From Dyadobacter fanqingshengii (lineage in GTDB: Bacteria > Bacteroidota > Bacteroidia > Cytophagales > Spirosomataceae), in the NCBI RefSeq assembly GCF_023822005.2, contig NZ_CP098806.1:4340001-4404000 (forward strand): a stretch of 64,000 nucleotides of DNA, written 5' to 3'. Below the pieces are notes generated by a model. That model was not told where the DNA came from. It worked only from the letters and a program-made list of their open reading frames with translations, and ran no database searches. Below, piece by piece: positions 18,881-28,569 of this stretch. Numbering within the stretch: the stretch's first letter is position 1; every line of letters begins with the position of its first letter. The position numbers and the translations under genes are program-made.

Positions 18881-20221
18881 ATGGCTATAAAAATCTTAAC
18901 GGAACATATTAATACACCGGGCATCGAAACTTTCGACGTTTATCGTCAAAAGGGAGGATATACGGCCGTTGAAAAAGCAATAAAAACCATGACTTCCGAA
19001 GAAGTTGTGGAAGAAGCAAAGAAATCCGGTGTGCGTGGACGTGGTGGTGCGGGTTTTCCAATGGGTATGAAATGGGGCTTTTTGGCGAAGCCGGAAGGTG
19101 TTCCCCGATATTTGGTGTGTAATGCAGATGAATCCGAGCCAGGAACGTTCAAGGATCACCATTTGATGAAATGCATTCCGCATTTGCTAATAGAGGGGAT
19201 GATCATTTCCAGTTATGCACTTGGAGCGCACAAATCGTTCATATACGTGCGTGGCGAGCTGATGTATGTGATCCGCATTCTGGAAAAAGCCATTGAAGAA
19301 GCCAAAGCGAAAGGATTTCTTGGTAAAAATATATTAGGAACCGGTTACGATCTTGAACTGGTCGTTCAGCCGGGTGGCGGCGCTTACATTTGCGGCGAAG
19401 AAACTGCCTTACTGGAATCATTGGAGGGAAAAAGAGGAAATCCGAGAAATAAGCCGCCATTCCCAGCGGTAAAAGGCCTATATCAAAGCCCGACTGTTGT
19501 GAATAATGTGGAGTCTATCTCTAACATGCCGTGGATCATTAACAATGGTGGAGATGCTTATGCTGCCATCGGCGTTGGCCGCAGCACAGGAACGAAGCTG
19601 ATTTCTGCATCCGGGCATATTAATAAACCTGGTGTTTATGAAATCGAATTAGGTGTAAGTGTTGAAGAATTTTTGAATTCCGATGAATATTGCGGTGGCG
19701 TTAGAAAAGGTCATCATTTGAAAGCACTTGTTGCCGGAGGTTCTTCTGTCCCCATTTTACCGGCTCACTTAATCATGAAAACGGCCAATGGCGAAGATCG
19801 CTTGATGAGCTATGAATCGTTGTCGGATGGCGGATTTGCGACAGGAACCATGTTGGGTTCAGGCGGTTTCATTGTTTTTGATGAAACAGCTTGTATCGTT
19901 CGTAACACCTGGAACTTCTCCCGTTTTTATCACCACGAATCTTGCGGACAATGCAGCCCTTGCCGTGAAGGAACCGGCTGGATGGAAAAAGTGCTTCACC
20001 GCATTGAACACGGCCACGGAAGCATGCACGACATTGATCTGCTGGTTGATATATCCAAAAAAATAGAAGGTAACACCATTTGTCCATTGGGAGACGCTGC
20101 TGCCTGGCCTGTTGCCAGCGCGATCCGGCATTTCAGGGATGAATTCATGTGGCACATTACGCATCCACACGAAGCATCGCAGCCCGGCGCAGTTTATCAG
20201 GGCGAAATGGCATTAGTATAA
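18881..20221 (+). CDS. nuoF: NADH-quinone oxidoreductase subunit F
   Basis: The 446-residue subunit (51-kDa type) binds NADH and FMN and the 4Fe-4S cluster N3. The nucleotide region shows GRGGAGFPMG and GGGAYICGEETALLES; the cluster ligands are in SCGQCSPCREG and a later Cys in TICPLGD. Its TAA shares its last base with the ATG of the next gene, a TAATG junction that implies translational coupling to the non-Nuo membrane protein. Confidence 0.97.
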   Translation: MAIKILTEHINTPGIETFDVYRQKGGYTAVEKAIKTMTSEEVVEEAKKSGVRGRGGAGFPMGMKWGFLAKPEGVPRYLVCNADESEPGTFKDHHLMKCIPHLLIEGMIISSYALGAHKSFIYVRGELMYVIRILEKAIEEAKAKGFLGKNILGTGYDLELVVQPGGGAYICGEETALLESLEGKRGNPRNKPPFPAVKGLYQSPTVVNNVESISNMPWIINNGGDAYAAIGVGRSTGTKLISASGHINKPGVYEIELGVSVEEFLNSDEYCGGVRKGHHLKALVAGGSSVPILPAHLIMKTANGEDRLMSYESLSDGGFATGTMLGSGGFIVFDETACIVRNTWNFSRFYHHESCGQCSPCREGTGWMEKVLHRIEHGHGSMHDIDLLVDISKKIEGNTICPLGDAAAWPVASAIRHFRDEFMWHITHPHEASQPGAVYQGEMALV

Positions 20222-21738
20222 TGGAAATCAATAAATCGCTGATTTGGGTCCGGGATAAATCCTTTATGATCGCTTTGATCTTCGGACTCATCAGCGCATT
20301 GATTCTATTAATCATTAAATTCCAGGCATCCATCAGCTATCATCCCGATATTTCAGGGAGTGAGGGCAGTTCAATCGTCCCTATTCAGCTTCTCGTATCA
20401 GGCAATCCCATTTATCTGGATCCGGAAGATGCTCCTTTCAGGTTATCGCAATATGCGCCGATTTACTCTACTATCGTCGCTACATTCTGCAAAATAGTAG
20501 GATGGTCAGCCCTGGAAGTCCACAAGATTTATCTTGCCAGCCGATTATGGTCCAATCTGTTTGTATTGGCTACGGTGGGCTTATTAGGGGTGTTTTTGAA
20601 TCGGCTGACTAAGAAACCATTCATTGCGATCATTGCCAGTCTTTATATCTTCCATGTGCTGAGCTTTTGGTTTTTAACCACTTCGCGCCCGGATAGTTTG
20701 CTGATATTACTAACAACACTCTTTATATTCTCCTGCTATAATGCATTAAAGGAAGATGGTAACCAATTTTGGTTTTACCCGGCAATTTTCATTGCGGTTA
20801 CAGCCTTTTTTGTAAAGCAGAGCGGTGCGATTCTGGCCATTTCCGCAGGCGTTTATTGGATATTAAACAGAGAATGGAAAATGCTGTTAAGCCTGACGGC
20901 ATTCGGCATGGTCGTTATGGGTCTTTATCTGGCCATTCTACCCATTAACACCATCGACCTGTTTTTTACCAACATTATCGGAGGTGTGGCCAATTCGGCG
21001 AGTTGGGAGTGGTTTTATGACTGGACGCTGCAACACTGGCTTCTGCAATTTGCACCATTGATTATCGCCAATATGATTGTGAGCGGCTACATTATTTACC
21101 ACAGATATTCCAATTTTCTTCTGTTCCTGACGCTTTGCTGCTTTTTAACTTTCATCTTTTCAACTTCAACAGCATTCAAAATTGGCGCTGGCGTGGGTTA
21201 CTATCAGGATTATCTGATTCTGGCGGTAATACAGATTACACTTTTCATCACGCATTCTGCAAACGCTTATCGGTTTAATCAAGGTTTTTTCAGGATTGCC
21301 GCTTCGTTTTACATGCTATTCGCATTTTTGCACTGCACGCTTTTTGTTTTTATGAAATACAAATCGGCTATCCATTCCAACTTTGAGCGCAATTACATTG
21401 ATGAACGGAATGTATCGGAATATTTATACCATGAGAAAAACCTGAAACCGCGGGAGTGGGTTTATATTTGCGGCGGCAATAATCTGGAAGGCTATTTTCT
21501 GAATCATTTTCTGGTCAACAATGCATTAATTCCTTTTGCTGACCTTGTTTATCTGGCCAATTTAAACGGCACCTTCCGGTTTGATAAATTTGAAAGCATG
21601 GTTAGGAGAAAGGATATTAAATATGTAATTTCATTAAAAGGGATTGTTCCTACCAACATTCTCAATGTTGATTTTACGAACACTTTAAAATATAGCTCAA
21701 CCGTGGGCCCGTACGACATTTACGAGGCCGACAAATAG
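20221..21738 (+). CDS. GT-C-like polytopic membrane protein within the nuo operon
   Basis: The 505-residue product has about ten hydrophobic helices and a soluble C-terminal domain from about residue 400. The first loop after the N-terminal helix is acidic (HPDISGSEG), and SRPDSLLILLTT resembles part of lipid-linked sugar transferases of the GT-C fold such as family 39 (dolichyl-phosphate-mannose or ArnT type). That assignment is inference from topology and short motifs. The start is set by the TAATG overlap with nuoF; a GTG at 20149 in the same frame lies inside nuoF and is less likely. nuoG begins 21 bases downstream. No complex I role is known for such a protein. Confidence 0.75.
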   Translation: MEINKSLIWVRDKSFMIALIFGLISALILLIIKFQASISYHPDISGSEGSSIVPIQLLVSGNPIYLDPEDAPFRLSQYAPIYSTIVATFCKIVGWSALEVHKIYLASRLWSNLFVLATVGLLGVFLNRLTKKPFIAIIASLYIFHVLSFWFLTTSRPDSLLILLTTLFIFSCYNALKEDGNQFWFYPAIFIAVTAFFVKQSGAILAISAGVYWILNREWKMLLSLTAFGMVVMGLYLAILPINTIDLFFTNIIGGVANSASWEWFYDWTLQHWLLQFAPLIIANMIVSGYIIYHRYSNFLLFLTLCCFLTFIFSTSTAFKIGAGVGYYQDYLILAVIQITLFITHSANAYRFNQGFFRIAASFYMLFAFLHCTLFVFMKYKSAIHSNFERNYIDERNVSEYLYHEKNLKPREWVYICGGNNLEGYFLNHFLVNNALIPFADLVYLANLNGTFRFDKFESMVRRKDIKYVISLKGIVPTNILNVDFTNTLKYSSTVGPYDIYEADK

Positions 21739-21759
21739 CATAAGATATAAATTTTTGGC

Positions 21760-22875
21760 ATGGAAGAGACCAAACCTCAGTTAGTAAAAATTACATTTGA
21801 CGGCATTGAAGTCGAAGTAGAACCGGGAACAACGATTATGCAGGCTGCGCGAAAAATCGCGGAAGCGGACGCTAGTCAGGCTGCACTTGTGCCTCCGGCC
21901 ATGTGTTACTACAAACCGCTGCCTACTTCGGGTGGAAAATGCAGAGCTTGTCTGGTTCGTGTTGCACAAGGTTCTGCGAAAGATCCAAGGCCAATGCCAA
22001 AGCTTGTTCCATCCTGCATTACACAAGTTCAGGAAGGAATGGTGGTTGAAAACACAACTAATCCGGCCGTGCTGGAAACGCGCAAAAGTATTGTGGAATT
22101 CCTGCTAATTAATCACCCGCTCGACTGCCCTATTTGCGACCAGGCCGGAGAATGTCATTTGCAGGATTTTGCATTTGAGCATGGTTCGGTAAACACGCGT
22201 TATGAGGAAGACAGAAGGACTTTTGATAAAATCGACATTGGTCCTTACGTGCAACTGCACATGACGCGCTGCATCCTTTGTTATCGTTGCGTTTATACAG
22301 CCGACCAGATTACGGACAAGCGTCTGCATGGCGTAATGAACCGTGGAGATGCTTCTGAGATAAGCACTTACATTGAAAAAGCGATCGATAACGATTTCTC
22401 CGGAAATGTGATCGACGTTTGTCCTGTGGGAGCGCTTACTGACAAAACATTCCGTTTCAAAAACCGCGTTTGGTTCACCAAACCAGAAGACGCACACCGC
22501 GACTGCGATAAATGCTGTGGCAAAACCACACTTTGGTACAGAGGCGACGAAGTGATCAGGGTTACCGCGCGCAAGAATACCTGGGGAGAAGTGAATGACT
22601 TCATTTGCAACACCTGCCGTTTTGAAAAGAAAAAAACGAGCGACTGGGTGCTCGAAGGCCCTACCAAAGTGAAACGCAGCTCTGTAATTTCTGCAAACAA
22701 ATACCGCGCTGATCTGGTTAAAAAACCTGATTTCGCAATAAAAATGGCAGAAACGCAATACAAGCGCATCGACGACACACGTCCTTTTGTAACCGATGAA
22801 GACACCATTCGTCATCAAAGCATCGAAAATAACGACAAAGCAAATCACCGCTCATTGTTAGCTAAAAATAACTAG
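21760..22875 (+). CDS. nuoG: NADH-quinone oxidoreductase subunit G, short form
   Basis: The 371-residue product has the N-terminal ferredoxin domain (cysteines in AMCYYK, KCRACLV and the CITQV stretch), the HxxxCxxCxxxxxC block LDCPICDQAGEC, and CILCYRCVYT with the later CPVGAL for further 4Fe-4S clusters. A late DCDKCCGK and FICNTC add more cysteines. The large molybdopterin-like C-terminal domain of E. coli NuoG is absent, so the protein is less than half the usual length. Short NuoG proteins are known in Bacteroidota, so this is probably complete rather than broken; nothing after the stop continues the frame. Confidence 0.92.
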   Translation: MEETKPQLVKITFDGIEVEVEPGTTIMQAARKIAEADASQAALVPPAMCYYKPLPTSGGKCRACLVRVAQGSAKDPRPMPKLVPSCITQVQEGMVVENTTNPAVLETRKSIVEFLLINHPLDCPICDQAGECHLQDFAFEHGSVNTRYEEDRRTFDKIDIGPYVQLHMTRCILCYRCVYTADQITDKRLHGVMNRGDASEISTYIEKAIDNDFSGNVIDVCPVGALTDKTFRFKNRVWFTKPEDAHRDCDKCCGKTTLWYRGDEVIRVTARKNTWGEVNDFICNTCRFEKKKTSDWVLEGPTKVKRSSVISANKYRADLVKKPDFAIKMAETQYKRIDDTRPFVTDEDTIRHQSIENNDKANHRSLLAKNN

Positions 22876-22916
22876 TCATCGGCATCAGAGCCGGTCTTTA
22901 ACCTTGTTTACAAAAA

Positions 22917-23996
22917 ATGGATTTAACGGAGTTTCTCATTAAAACCGCAACAATATTCGTTGTTTTTGTCCTTACGCTGGTCATTGCCATGTATTCAACC
23001 TGGGGTGAGCGCAAAGTTGCGGGATTTATCCAGGATAGGATGGGCCCAAACCGTGCGGGACCGGGTGGGTTGTTGCAGCCGCTTGCGGATGCGGGTAAAA
23101 TGTTTTTCAAAGAAGATTTTATTCCGGCTTTGGCTAACAAATGGCTTTTCATAGCAGGACCCAGCTTGGCGATGCTTACGGCTTTGCTCGCCAGCGCGGT
23201 AATTCCTTTCGGAAGCACTTTCCGTATCAATGGTCATGAAGTTGCTTTACAAGGTGTGGAGTCCAACATTGGAATCCTTTATGTTTTCGGCGTTGTCGCA
23301 TTAGGTGTTTATGGCATTATGGTCGGCGGCTGGGCTTCCAATAACAAGTTTTCGCTGCTGGGTGCCATCCGTGCGGCTTCGCAGAACATTAGTTATGAAG
23401 TTGCGATGGGCCTTTCGCTGATTGCAATTTTAATGATGAGCAGCTCGCTTTCATTAGGTGAAATCGTGGCACAGCAGCATGGCGGAAACTGGAATATTTT
23501 CTACCAACCCTTAGGCTTCATCATTTTCATAACCTGCTCATTCGCAGAATGTAACCGTGTGCCTTTTGACCTTCCTGAATGTGAAACTGAACTTGTAGGT
23601 GGTTATCATACAGAATACGGAAGTATGAAATTGGGCTTCTATTTGTTTGCTGAGTATATCAACATGTTCATTTCTTCTGCTATTATCTCTGTTTTATATT
23701 TTGGCGGATACAACTATCCTGGAATGGATTGGGTTTATACGCAGCTTACACAGGCATTTGGAACCGAAACGGGACATAATGCAGCCACATTGATCGGAAC
23801 GGCAGTATTTTTTGGCAAAGCATTGTTCTTCATTTTCTTCTATATGTGGGTGCGCTGGACTATTCCACGGTTCCGTTATGATCAGCTGATGAACCTGGGC
23901 TGGAAAAAACTGATCCCGCTTGCTATCTTTAATATTATTATCACCGGTGCCGCCGTGCTTTTCTTGAAGCCGATGATCACCGCGTGGTTGAATTAA
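22917..23996 (+). CDS. nuoH: NADH-quinone oxidoreductase subunit H
   Basis: The 359-residue integral membrane subunit lies at the join of the two arms and helps form the quinone channel. The signature ERKVAGFIQDRMGPNRAGP lies near residue 30, and SFAECNRVPFDLPECETELV with acidic residues of the E-channel lies near residue 205. About eight hydrophobic helices are seen. It begins 41 bases after nuoG. Confidence 0.97.
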   Translation: MDLTEFLIKTATIFVVFVLTLVIAMYSTWGERKVAGFIQDRMGPNRAGPGGLLQPLADAGKMFFKEDFIPALANKWLFIAGPSLAMLTALLASAVIPFGSTFRINGHEVALQGVESNIGILYVFGVVALGVYGIMVGGWASNNKFSLLGAIRAASQNISYEVAMGLSLIAILMMSSSLSLGEIVAQQHGGNWNIFYQPLGFIIFITCSFAECNRVPFDLPECETELVGGYHTEYGSMKLGFYLFAEYINMFISSAIISVLYFGGYNYPGMDWVYTQLTQAFGTETGHNAATLIGTAVFFGKALFFIFFYMWVRWTIPRFRYDQLMNLGWKKLIPLAIFNIIITGAAVLFLKPMITAWLN

Positions 23997-24011
23997 TAAA
24001 AACACATTGCC

Positions 24012-24605
24012 ATGCAACTGACAAATCGCTCTAAGCAAGTAAGCAATAAGGAAATGACGTTCATGGAGCGCGCCTACTTGCCTGCTATTGCAACTGGGTT
24101 AGCGATCACCATAAAGCACTTTTTTGCAAAAAAAGTAACCATTCAATATCCTGAGGTCAAGCGTTATCTTGGACCTGTTTTTCGCGGCAGGCATATTCTG
24201 AAAAGGGATGAAGACGGTCGCGAACGCTGCACTGCATGCGGTTTGTGCGCCGTTGCTTGTCCTGCGGAGGCGATTCAGATCGTTGCTGCTGAGCGGGAAA
24301 GAGGCGAAGAAAATCTCTATCGCGAAGAAAAATATGCGGCAGTTTACGAAGTGAACATGCTTCGTTGCATATTCTGTGGCCTTTGTGAAGAAGCTTGCCC
24401 GAAACAAGCTGTTTATTTGCGCCACGACGAATTCGTTCCCGTATTTGCGGAACGCGATCAGGTGATTTGGGGAAAAGATCTTTTGGTAGAAGATATGACC
24501 AACCGATACACCCGAGAAGCCTGGACTAAGGAAGAAGCGCGCGCATTGGACTTGAAGAGAGCCAGCGGCGAAGTTACCAATGTTGTTCCGAGAGCCATTC
24601 CCTGA
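24012..24605 (+). CDS. nuoI: NADH-quinone oxidoreductase subunit I (first copy)
   Basis: The 197-residue subunit carries the two 4Fe-4S clusters N6a and N6b. Both CxxCxxCxxxCP motifs are present (CTACGLCAVACP and CIFCGLCEEACP). An N-terminal amphipathic stretch docks it on the membrane arm. A second, longer and clearly different NuoI is encoded at 57106-58125; the two differ in the residues around both clusters. Confidence 0.95.
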   Translation: MQLTNRSKQVSNKEMTFMERAYLPAIATGLAITIKHFFAKKVTIQYPEVKRYLGPVFRGRHILKRDEDGRERCTACGLCAVACPAEAIQIVAAERERGEENLYREEKYAAVYEVNMLRCIFCGLCEEACPKQAVYLRHDEFVPVFAERDQVIWGKDLLVEDMTNRYTREAWTKEEARALDLKRASGEVTNVVPRAIP

Positions 24606-24639
24606 ACACATTCATTGAGCATATCAGCTATCTAATTTT

Positions 24640-25158
24640 ATGAATTCAGCTATTTCGTTTTTCTATTTTTTATCATTCCTGACTGTCCTCAGCGCAGTAA
24701 TGGTGGTTGTTTCGCGCAACCCGATCCACAGCGTCCTGTATCTGATCCTGACATTCTTTACGCTTTCGGGACATTATATTCTGCTCAATGCGCAGTTTCT
24801 GGCCGCCGTTAACATTATTGTTTACGCGGGTGCCATTATGGTTCTGTTCCTGTTTGTGATCATGTTCTTGAATATGAAGCAGGATAATGACGAATCTAAA
24901 ACCAATCTCACCAAGATTGCGGCCACGATTGTCGGCGGAACTGTATTTGTGATCCTTTTCGGCGCTTATCGCAAAAGCGTTATTCCGGGATTTGATCCTC
25001 AGCAATTTGATTCACAAATCGGGATGATCGAAAACCTGGGACATTTGCTTTTCCGCGATTATCTGCTTCCTTTTGAGTTGGTTTCGATTCTCCTTTTGGT
25101 AGCAATGGTGGGTGCAGTGATGTTGGGAAAAAGAGAAATCGGGGAAAGACATTTTTAA
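24640..25158 (+). CDS. nuoJ: NADH-quinone oxidoreductase subunit J (first copy)
   Basis: The 172-residue membrane subunit has five hydrophobic helices and the NuoJ signature around VYAGAIMVLFLFVIMFLNM, with helix 3 carrying the pi-bulge region. It is the last Nuo gene of the operon: the next sequence is a terminator shared with gcvP, so nuoK, L, M and N are not here. A second NuoJ is encoded at 56551-57081. Confidence 0.95.
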   Translation: MNSAISFFYFLSFLTVLSAVMVVVSRNPIHSVLYLILTFFTLSGHYILLNAQFLAAVNIIVYAGAIMVLFLFVIMFLNMKQDNDESKTNLTKIAATIVGGTVFVILFGAYRKSVIPGFDPQQFDSQIGMIENLGHLLFRDYLLPFELVSILLLVAMVGAVMLGKREIGERHF

Positions 25159-25185
25159 GATCTTCTGCTAACATCTTAGCATATA

Positions 25186-25221
25186 AAAAAGGGAAATACT
25201 CAACCGAGCATTTCCCTTTTT
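25186..25221. terminator. Bidirectional terminator between nuoJ and gcvP
   Basis: The stem AAAAAGGGAAAT / ATTTCCCTTTTT with a 12-base loop serves convergent genes: it ends the nuo operon on the plus strand and gcvP on the minus strand. Confidence 0.85.
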
Positions 25222-25240
25222 CTTTTGTATTAATCGCTTC

Positions 25241-28135
25241 TTAGCTCGCTTCTACTTCTGAATAAGCTTCAACCGGAATGCATGAGCAGATCAGGTTTCT
25301 GTCACCGTAAGCGCTGTCGACGCGGCTTACACTTGGCCAGAACTTGTTGAAACGTAAATGAGGCAATGGGAATGCAGCTTTTTCGCGGCTGTAAGATCTG
25401 TTCCAATTTTCGCTTAACAATATTCTGGATGTATGCGGTGCATTTTTAAGCACATTGTCCGTGCGGTCTGCTGTGCCATCCTGAATCTCACGAATTTCAT
25501 TCCTAATCGCGATCATCGTATCGCAAAAACGATCCAGTTCCGCTTTCGACTCTGATTCCGTTGGTTCGATCATCAATGTGCCTGCAACAGGGAATGACAA
25601 TGTGGGCGCGTGGAATCCGTAATCCATCAAACGTTTTGCAAGATCCTCTGCTTCCACACCAAATGCTTTAAATGATCGGCAATCCAGGATCATTTCGTGC
25701 GCGCAACGTCCGTTTGTGCCGGTGTAAAGCACATCGTAATGTCCGCTCAGGCGCTCTTTGATATAATTGGCATTCAGAATGGCGTATTTGGTTGCATTTG
25801 TAAGCCCTGCCTCTCCCATCATGGCAATGTATGCGTAGGAAATCGTGAGGATACTTGCACTTCCGTAAGGCGCGGCAGAAACGGCTCCTGCTTCACCGGC
25901 TGGCAAATGTTCTGGCTGCGTGCTGAAATTAACATGACCAGGAAGGAAAGGCATCAAATGTTCCGCCACACCGATCGGGCCAACGCCAGGTCCGCCGCCT
26001 CCGTGCGGAATGCAGAATGTTTTATGCAGATTCAAATGGCAAACGTCCGCACCAATGGTTGCCGGACTTGTAAGTCCAACTTGCGCATTCATATTGGCAC
26101 CATCCATATAAACCTGTCCGCCAAATGAATGGATCATTTCGCAGATTTCAATAATGCTTTCCTCGTACACACCATGCGTTGAAGGATAGGTGACCATCAA
26201 GCAAGACAATTCATCTTTATATTGCTCGGCTCTGGCTCTCAAATCGGCCACATCAATGTTTCCTCTTTCATCACATTTGGTAACCACCACTTTCATTCCC
26301 GCCATGACAGCCGATGCAGGGTTGGTTCCGTGTGCCGAAGAAGGGATCAATGCAACATTTCTGTGTACATCACCGCGGCTTTCGTGATAAGCACGAATCG
26401 CCATAAGCCCCGCATATTCACCTTGTGCGCCAGAATTTGGCTGAAACGACATCGCAGCAAATCCCGTGATCTCACAAAGCCAGATGTTGAGCTCGCTTAC
26501 CAGCTGCGCGTAACCACCAACCTGATTTGTCGGAGCGAACGGGTGAATTGCACCAAATTCCGGCCAGGTTAATGGGATCATTTCAGCGGTTGCATTTAGT
26601 TTCATTGTGCAGCTGCCCAGTGAGATCATCGAATGAACCAACGATAAATCTTTATTTTCAAGTGATTTCAAGTAACGCAGCATTTCGTGCTCCGTATGGT
26701 GCGTGTTGAAAACAGGATGTGTCAAATATTCAGATGTGCGGGCCAGATTTGCTGGCAGATCCAGTTCCAACTCTTCATCAATCACCATTTCACCCTGAAA
26801 GCCAGACACTTCTGCAAATACATTCAAAAGTGAAATGACATCATCAAAGGTCTTTGCTTCATCAAATGACACCGAGACACTTTCTTCACCATTATATTTC
26901 AGGTTAATGCCCCATTTTACGGCTGTTTCTCTCAGCTTCCTGGTTAAACCAGTCTTAACCGTGACAGTATCAAAGTAATGTTCCGTTACGACCTCATAAT
27001 GGAATTGTTTGATAGTGTCAACAAAAAGCTTGGTAAGTCCGTGAACGCGGGCGGCAATGTTCTTAATGCCTTCCGGTCCGTGGTAAACGGAGTATGCACC
27101 CGCGATAACCGCCAGAAGCACTTGCGCAGTGCAAATGTTGGAAGTTGCTTTTTCACGACGGATATGCTGCTCCCGCGTCTGCAAGGCCATGCGCAATGCG
27201 CGATTGCCTTCCGTATCCACAGAAACACCGATAATCCGGCCCGGTATATGTCTTTTAAATGAATCTTTTGTTGCAAAATAAGCAGCATGCGGGCCGCCAT
27301 AACCCATAGGAACGCCAAATCGCTGCGAAGTACCAACAACCACATCCGCGCCCATTTCACCTGGCGATTTTAGCAATGTCAATGCCAGCAGATCAGCCGC
27401 AACGGCAACTGAAAGGCCTTGTTCGTGTGCAGAAGCAATGAAATCTGTATAGTCAATAACTTCCCCATTGGTGGCAGGATATTGAACCAGCACTCCGTAA
27501 AGGTTTTCACCTGTAAGATCCACGGTCGCGTGGTTTCCTACTATAATGTCAATGCCGATTGGCTTCGCCCTTGTGTGAACGAGGTCGATCGTTTGTGGAT
27601 GACAAAGTTCTGAAACGAAGAATGTGTTCGCTTTTTTTCTTGAAGCAGGACGCAGGCTGTGCAGCATGGTCATTGCCTCCGCAGCAGCAGTGGCTTCATC
27701 CAGCAATGAAGCGTTAGCGATCTCCATGCCTGTCAAATCCGTAATAACGGTTTGGAAATTAAGCAACATTTCCAATCTGCCCTGCGCAATCTCGGCTTGG
27801 TAAGGCGTATAAGCCGTGTACCAGGCTGGATTTTCAAGAATGTTCCGGAGAATTACATTAGGTGTGATGGTGTCGTAATAACCTGTTCCTATATATGATT
27901 TAAGCACAGCATTTTTGCTGGCAATTTTCCGGATTCCCTGCAAAAATTCCTGCTCGGTTTTCGGTCTTGGCAGGTTCAATGGCTTTTGCAGTCTGATGGC
28001 CGGGGGAAGCGTCTGGTCAATCAATTCATCCAGTGATGCGGCTCCGATCGTGCTCAGCATTTCCTGCAATTCCTGCGCATCTTTACCGTGGTGACGGTTT
28101 TCAAATTTATCCTGGTTCCGAAGATTAATTTTCAT
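25241..28135 (-). CDS. gcvP: Glycine dehydrogenase (decarboxylating), P protein
   Basis: The 964-residue pyridoxal-phosphate enzyme decarboxylates glycine and loads the aminomethyl group on the H protein of the glycine cleavage system. It is the fused single-chain form: an N-terminal half with [14 protein letters not shown] and [15 protein letters not shown], and a C-terminal half with the cofactor lysine at about residue 705 in [18 protein letters not shown]. The glycine-rich loop follows as expected. The other gcv genes are not nearby. No glycine riboswitch is seen upstream; a TACTTTTG -7 box is. Confidence 0.97.
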   Translation of the reverse strand: MKINLRNQDKFENRHHGKDAQELQEMLSTIGAASLDELIDQTLPPAIRLQKPLNLPRPKTEQEFLQGIRKIASKNAVLKSYIGTGYYDTITPNVILRNILENPAWYTAYTPYQAEIAQGRLEMLLNFQTVITDLTGMEIANASLLDEATAAAEAMTMLHSLRPASRKKANTFFVSELCHPQTIDLVHTRAKPIGIDIIVGNHATVDLTGENLYGVLVQYPATNGEVIDYTDFIASAHEQGLSVAVAADLLALTLLKSPGEMGADVVVGTSQRFGVPMGYGGPHAAYFATKDSFKRHIPGRIIGVSVDTEGNRALRMALQTREQHIRREKATSNICTAQVLLAVIAGAYSVYHGPEGIKNIAARVHGLTKLFVDTIKQFHYEVVTEHYFDTVTVKTGLTRKLRETAVKWGINLKYNGEESVSVSFDEAKTFDDVISLLNVFAEVSGFQGEMVIDEELELDLPANLARTSEYLTHPVFNTHHTEHEMLRYLKSLENKDLSLVHSMISLGSCTMKLNATAEMIPLTWPEFGAIHPFAPTNQVGGYAQLVSELNIWLCEITGFAAMSFQPNSGAQGEYAGLMAIRAYHESRGDVHRNVALIPSSAHGTNPASAVMAGMKVVVTKCDERGNIDVADLRARAEQYKDELSCLMVTYPSTHGVYEESIIEICEMIHSFGGQVYMDGANMNAQVGLTSPATIGADVCHLNLHKTFCIPHGGGGPGVGPIGVAEHLMPFLPGHVNFSTQPEHLPAGEAGAVSAAPYGSASILTISYAYIAMMGEAGLTNATKYAILNANYIKERLSGHYDVLYTGTNGRCAHEMILDCRSFKAFGVEAEDLAKRLMDYGFHAPTLSFPVAGTLMIEPTESESKAELDRFCDTMIAIRNEIREIQDGTADRTDNVLKNAPHTSRILLSENWNRSYSREKAAFPLPHLRFNKFWPSVSRVDSAYGDRNLICSCIPVEAYSEVEAS

Positions 28136-28179
28136 TCAACTTGGGCTGACGACGTCAATATTAAGTGGTTTTTAAAATA

Positions 28180-28187
28180 CAAAAGTA
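28180..28187 (-). promoter_or_regulatory. -7 box for gcvP
   Basis: The minus-strand TACTTTTG matches TAnnTTTG and lies 45 bases upstream of the gcvP ATG. Confidence 0.55.
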
Positions 28188-28267
28188 AGCAAATCCAATC
28201 GAATCTTTTAGAGAATGATGGCTATGCTTACTCTTGAATATATGCAAATTTTAAAGCAATTCGAATG

Positions 28268-28480
28268 TCATTTGTTGGGACAACCGCAATCCGTTTTCCG
28301 CTTGAATATTCCGAGGAATTTCTTGGATTTCGGCTTTTTGTAACCCTTATACTTTTTCTTTTTGACTAAAAGCTCAGTCTTCGCGTTCGCTGGTTTGGCA
28401 TTAACCGTGTTAACACCGGATATTCCGCAAATCAATGCGAGTACGAGAAATAAGGAAGCAAATTTTGTCATCATATTCAT
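28268..28480 (-). CDS. Small secreted basic protein
   Basis: The 70-residue product has a hydrophobic signal peptide (FASLFLVLALICGISG, cleavage near VNA) and a mature part of about 40 residues that is very basic, with KKKKYKGYKKPKSKK and a closing TDCGCPNK. Two cysteines near the end could bind metal or form a disulphide. It stands alone between gcvP and the metallophosphoesterase gene on the same strand. I recognise no family; the signal peptide and composition make it a probable real gene. Confidence 0.65.
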   Translation of the reverse strand: MNMMTKFASLFLVLALICGISGVNTVNAKPANAKTELLVKKKKYKGYKKPKSKKFLGIFKRKTDCGCPNK

Positions 28481-28569
28481 TTTTTAGGATTACAGAACCT
28501 TATATACTCAACGCATTTAGGCTGTTATCCTGTATAACCGATCAAACCCAATTACAAGTTCCCTAAATC

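Noticed and set aside
20149..20220. GTG-initiated extension of the GT-C-like membrane protein
   Set aside because: It lies in the coding region of nuoF; the ATG at the TAATG junction is a normal coupling signal and begins just before the first helix.
22105..22848. Long antisense frame of 247 codons opposite nuoG
   Set aside because: nuoG is fully supported by motifs; the antisense product shows no domain and arises from codon bias.
28136..28267. Glycine riboswitch upstream of gcvP
   Set aside because: The 45-base leader implied by the -7 box is too short, and no riboswitch core is visible.
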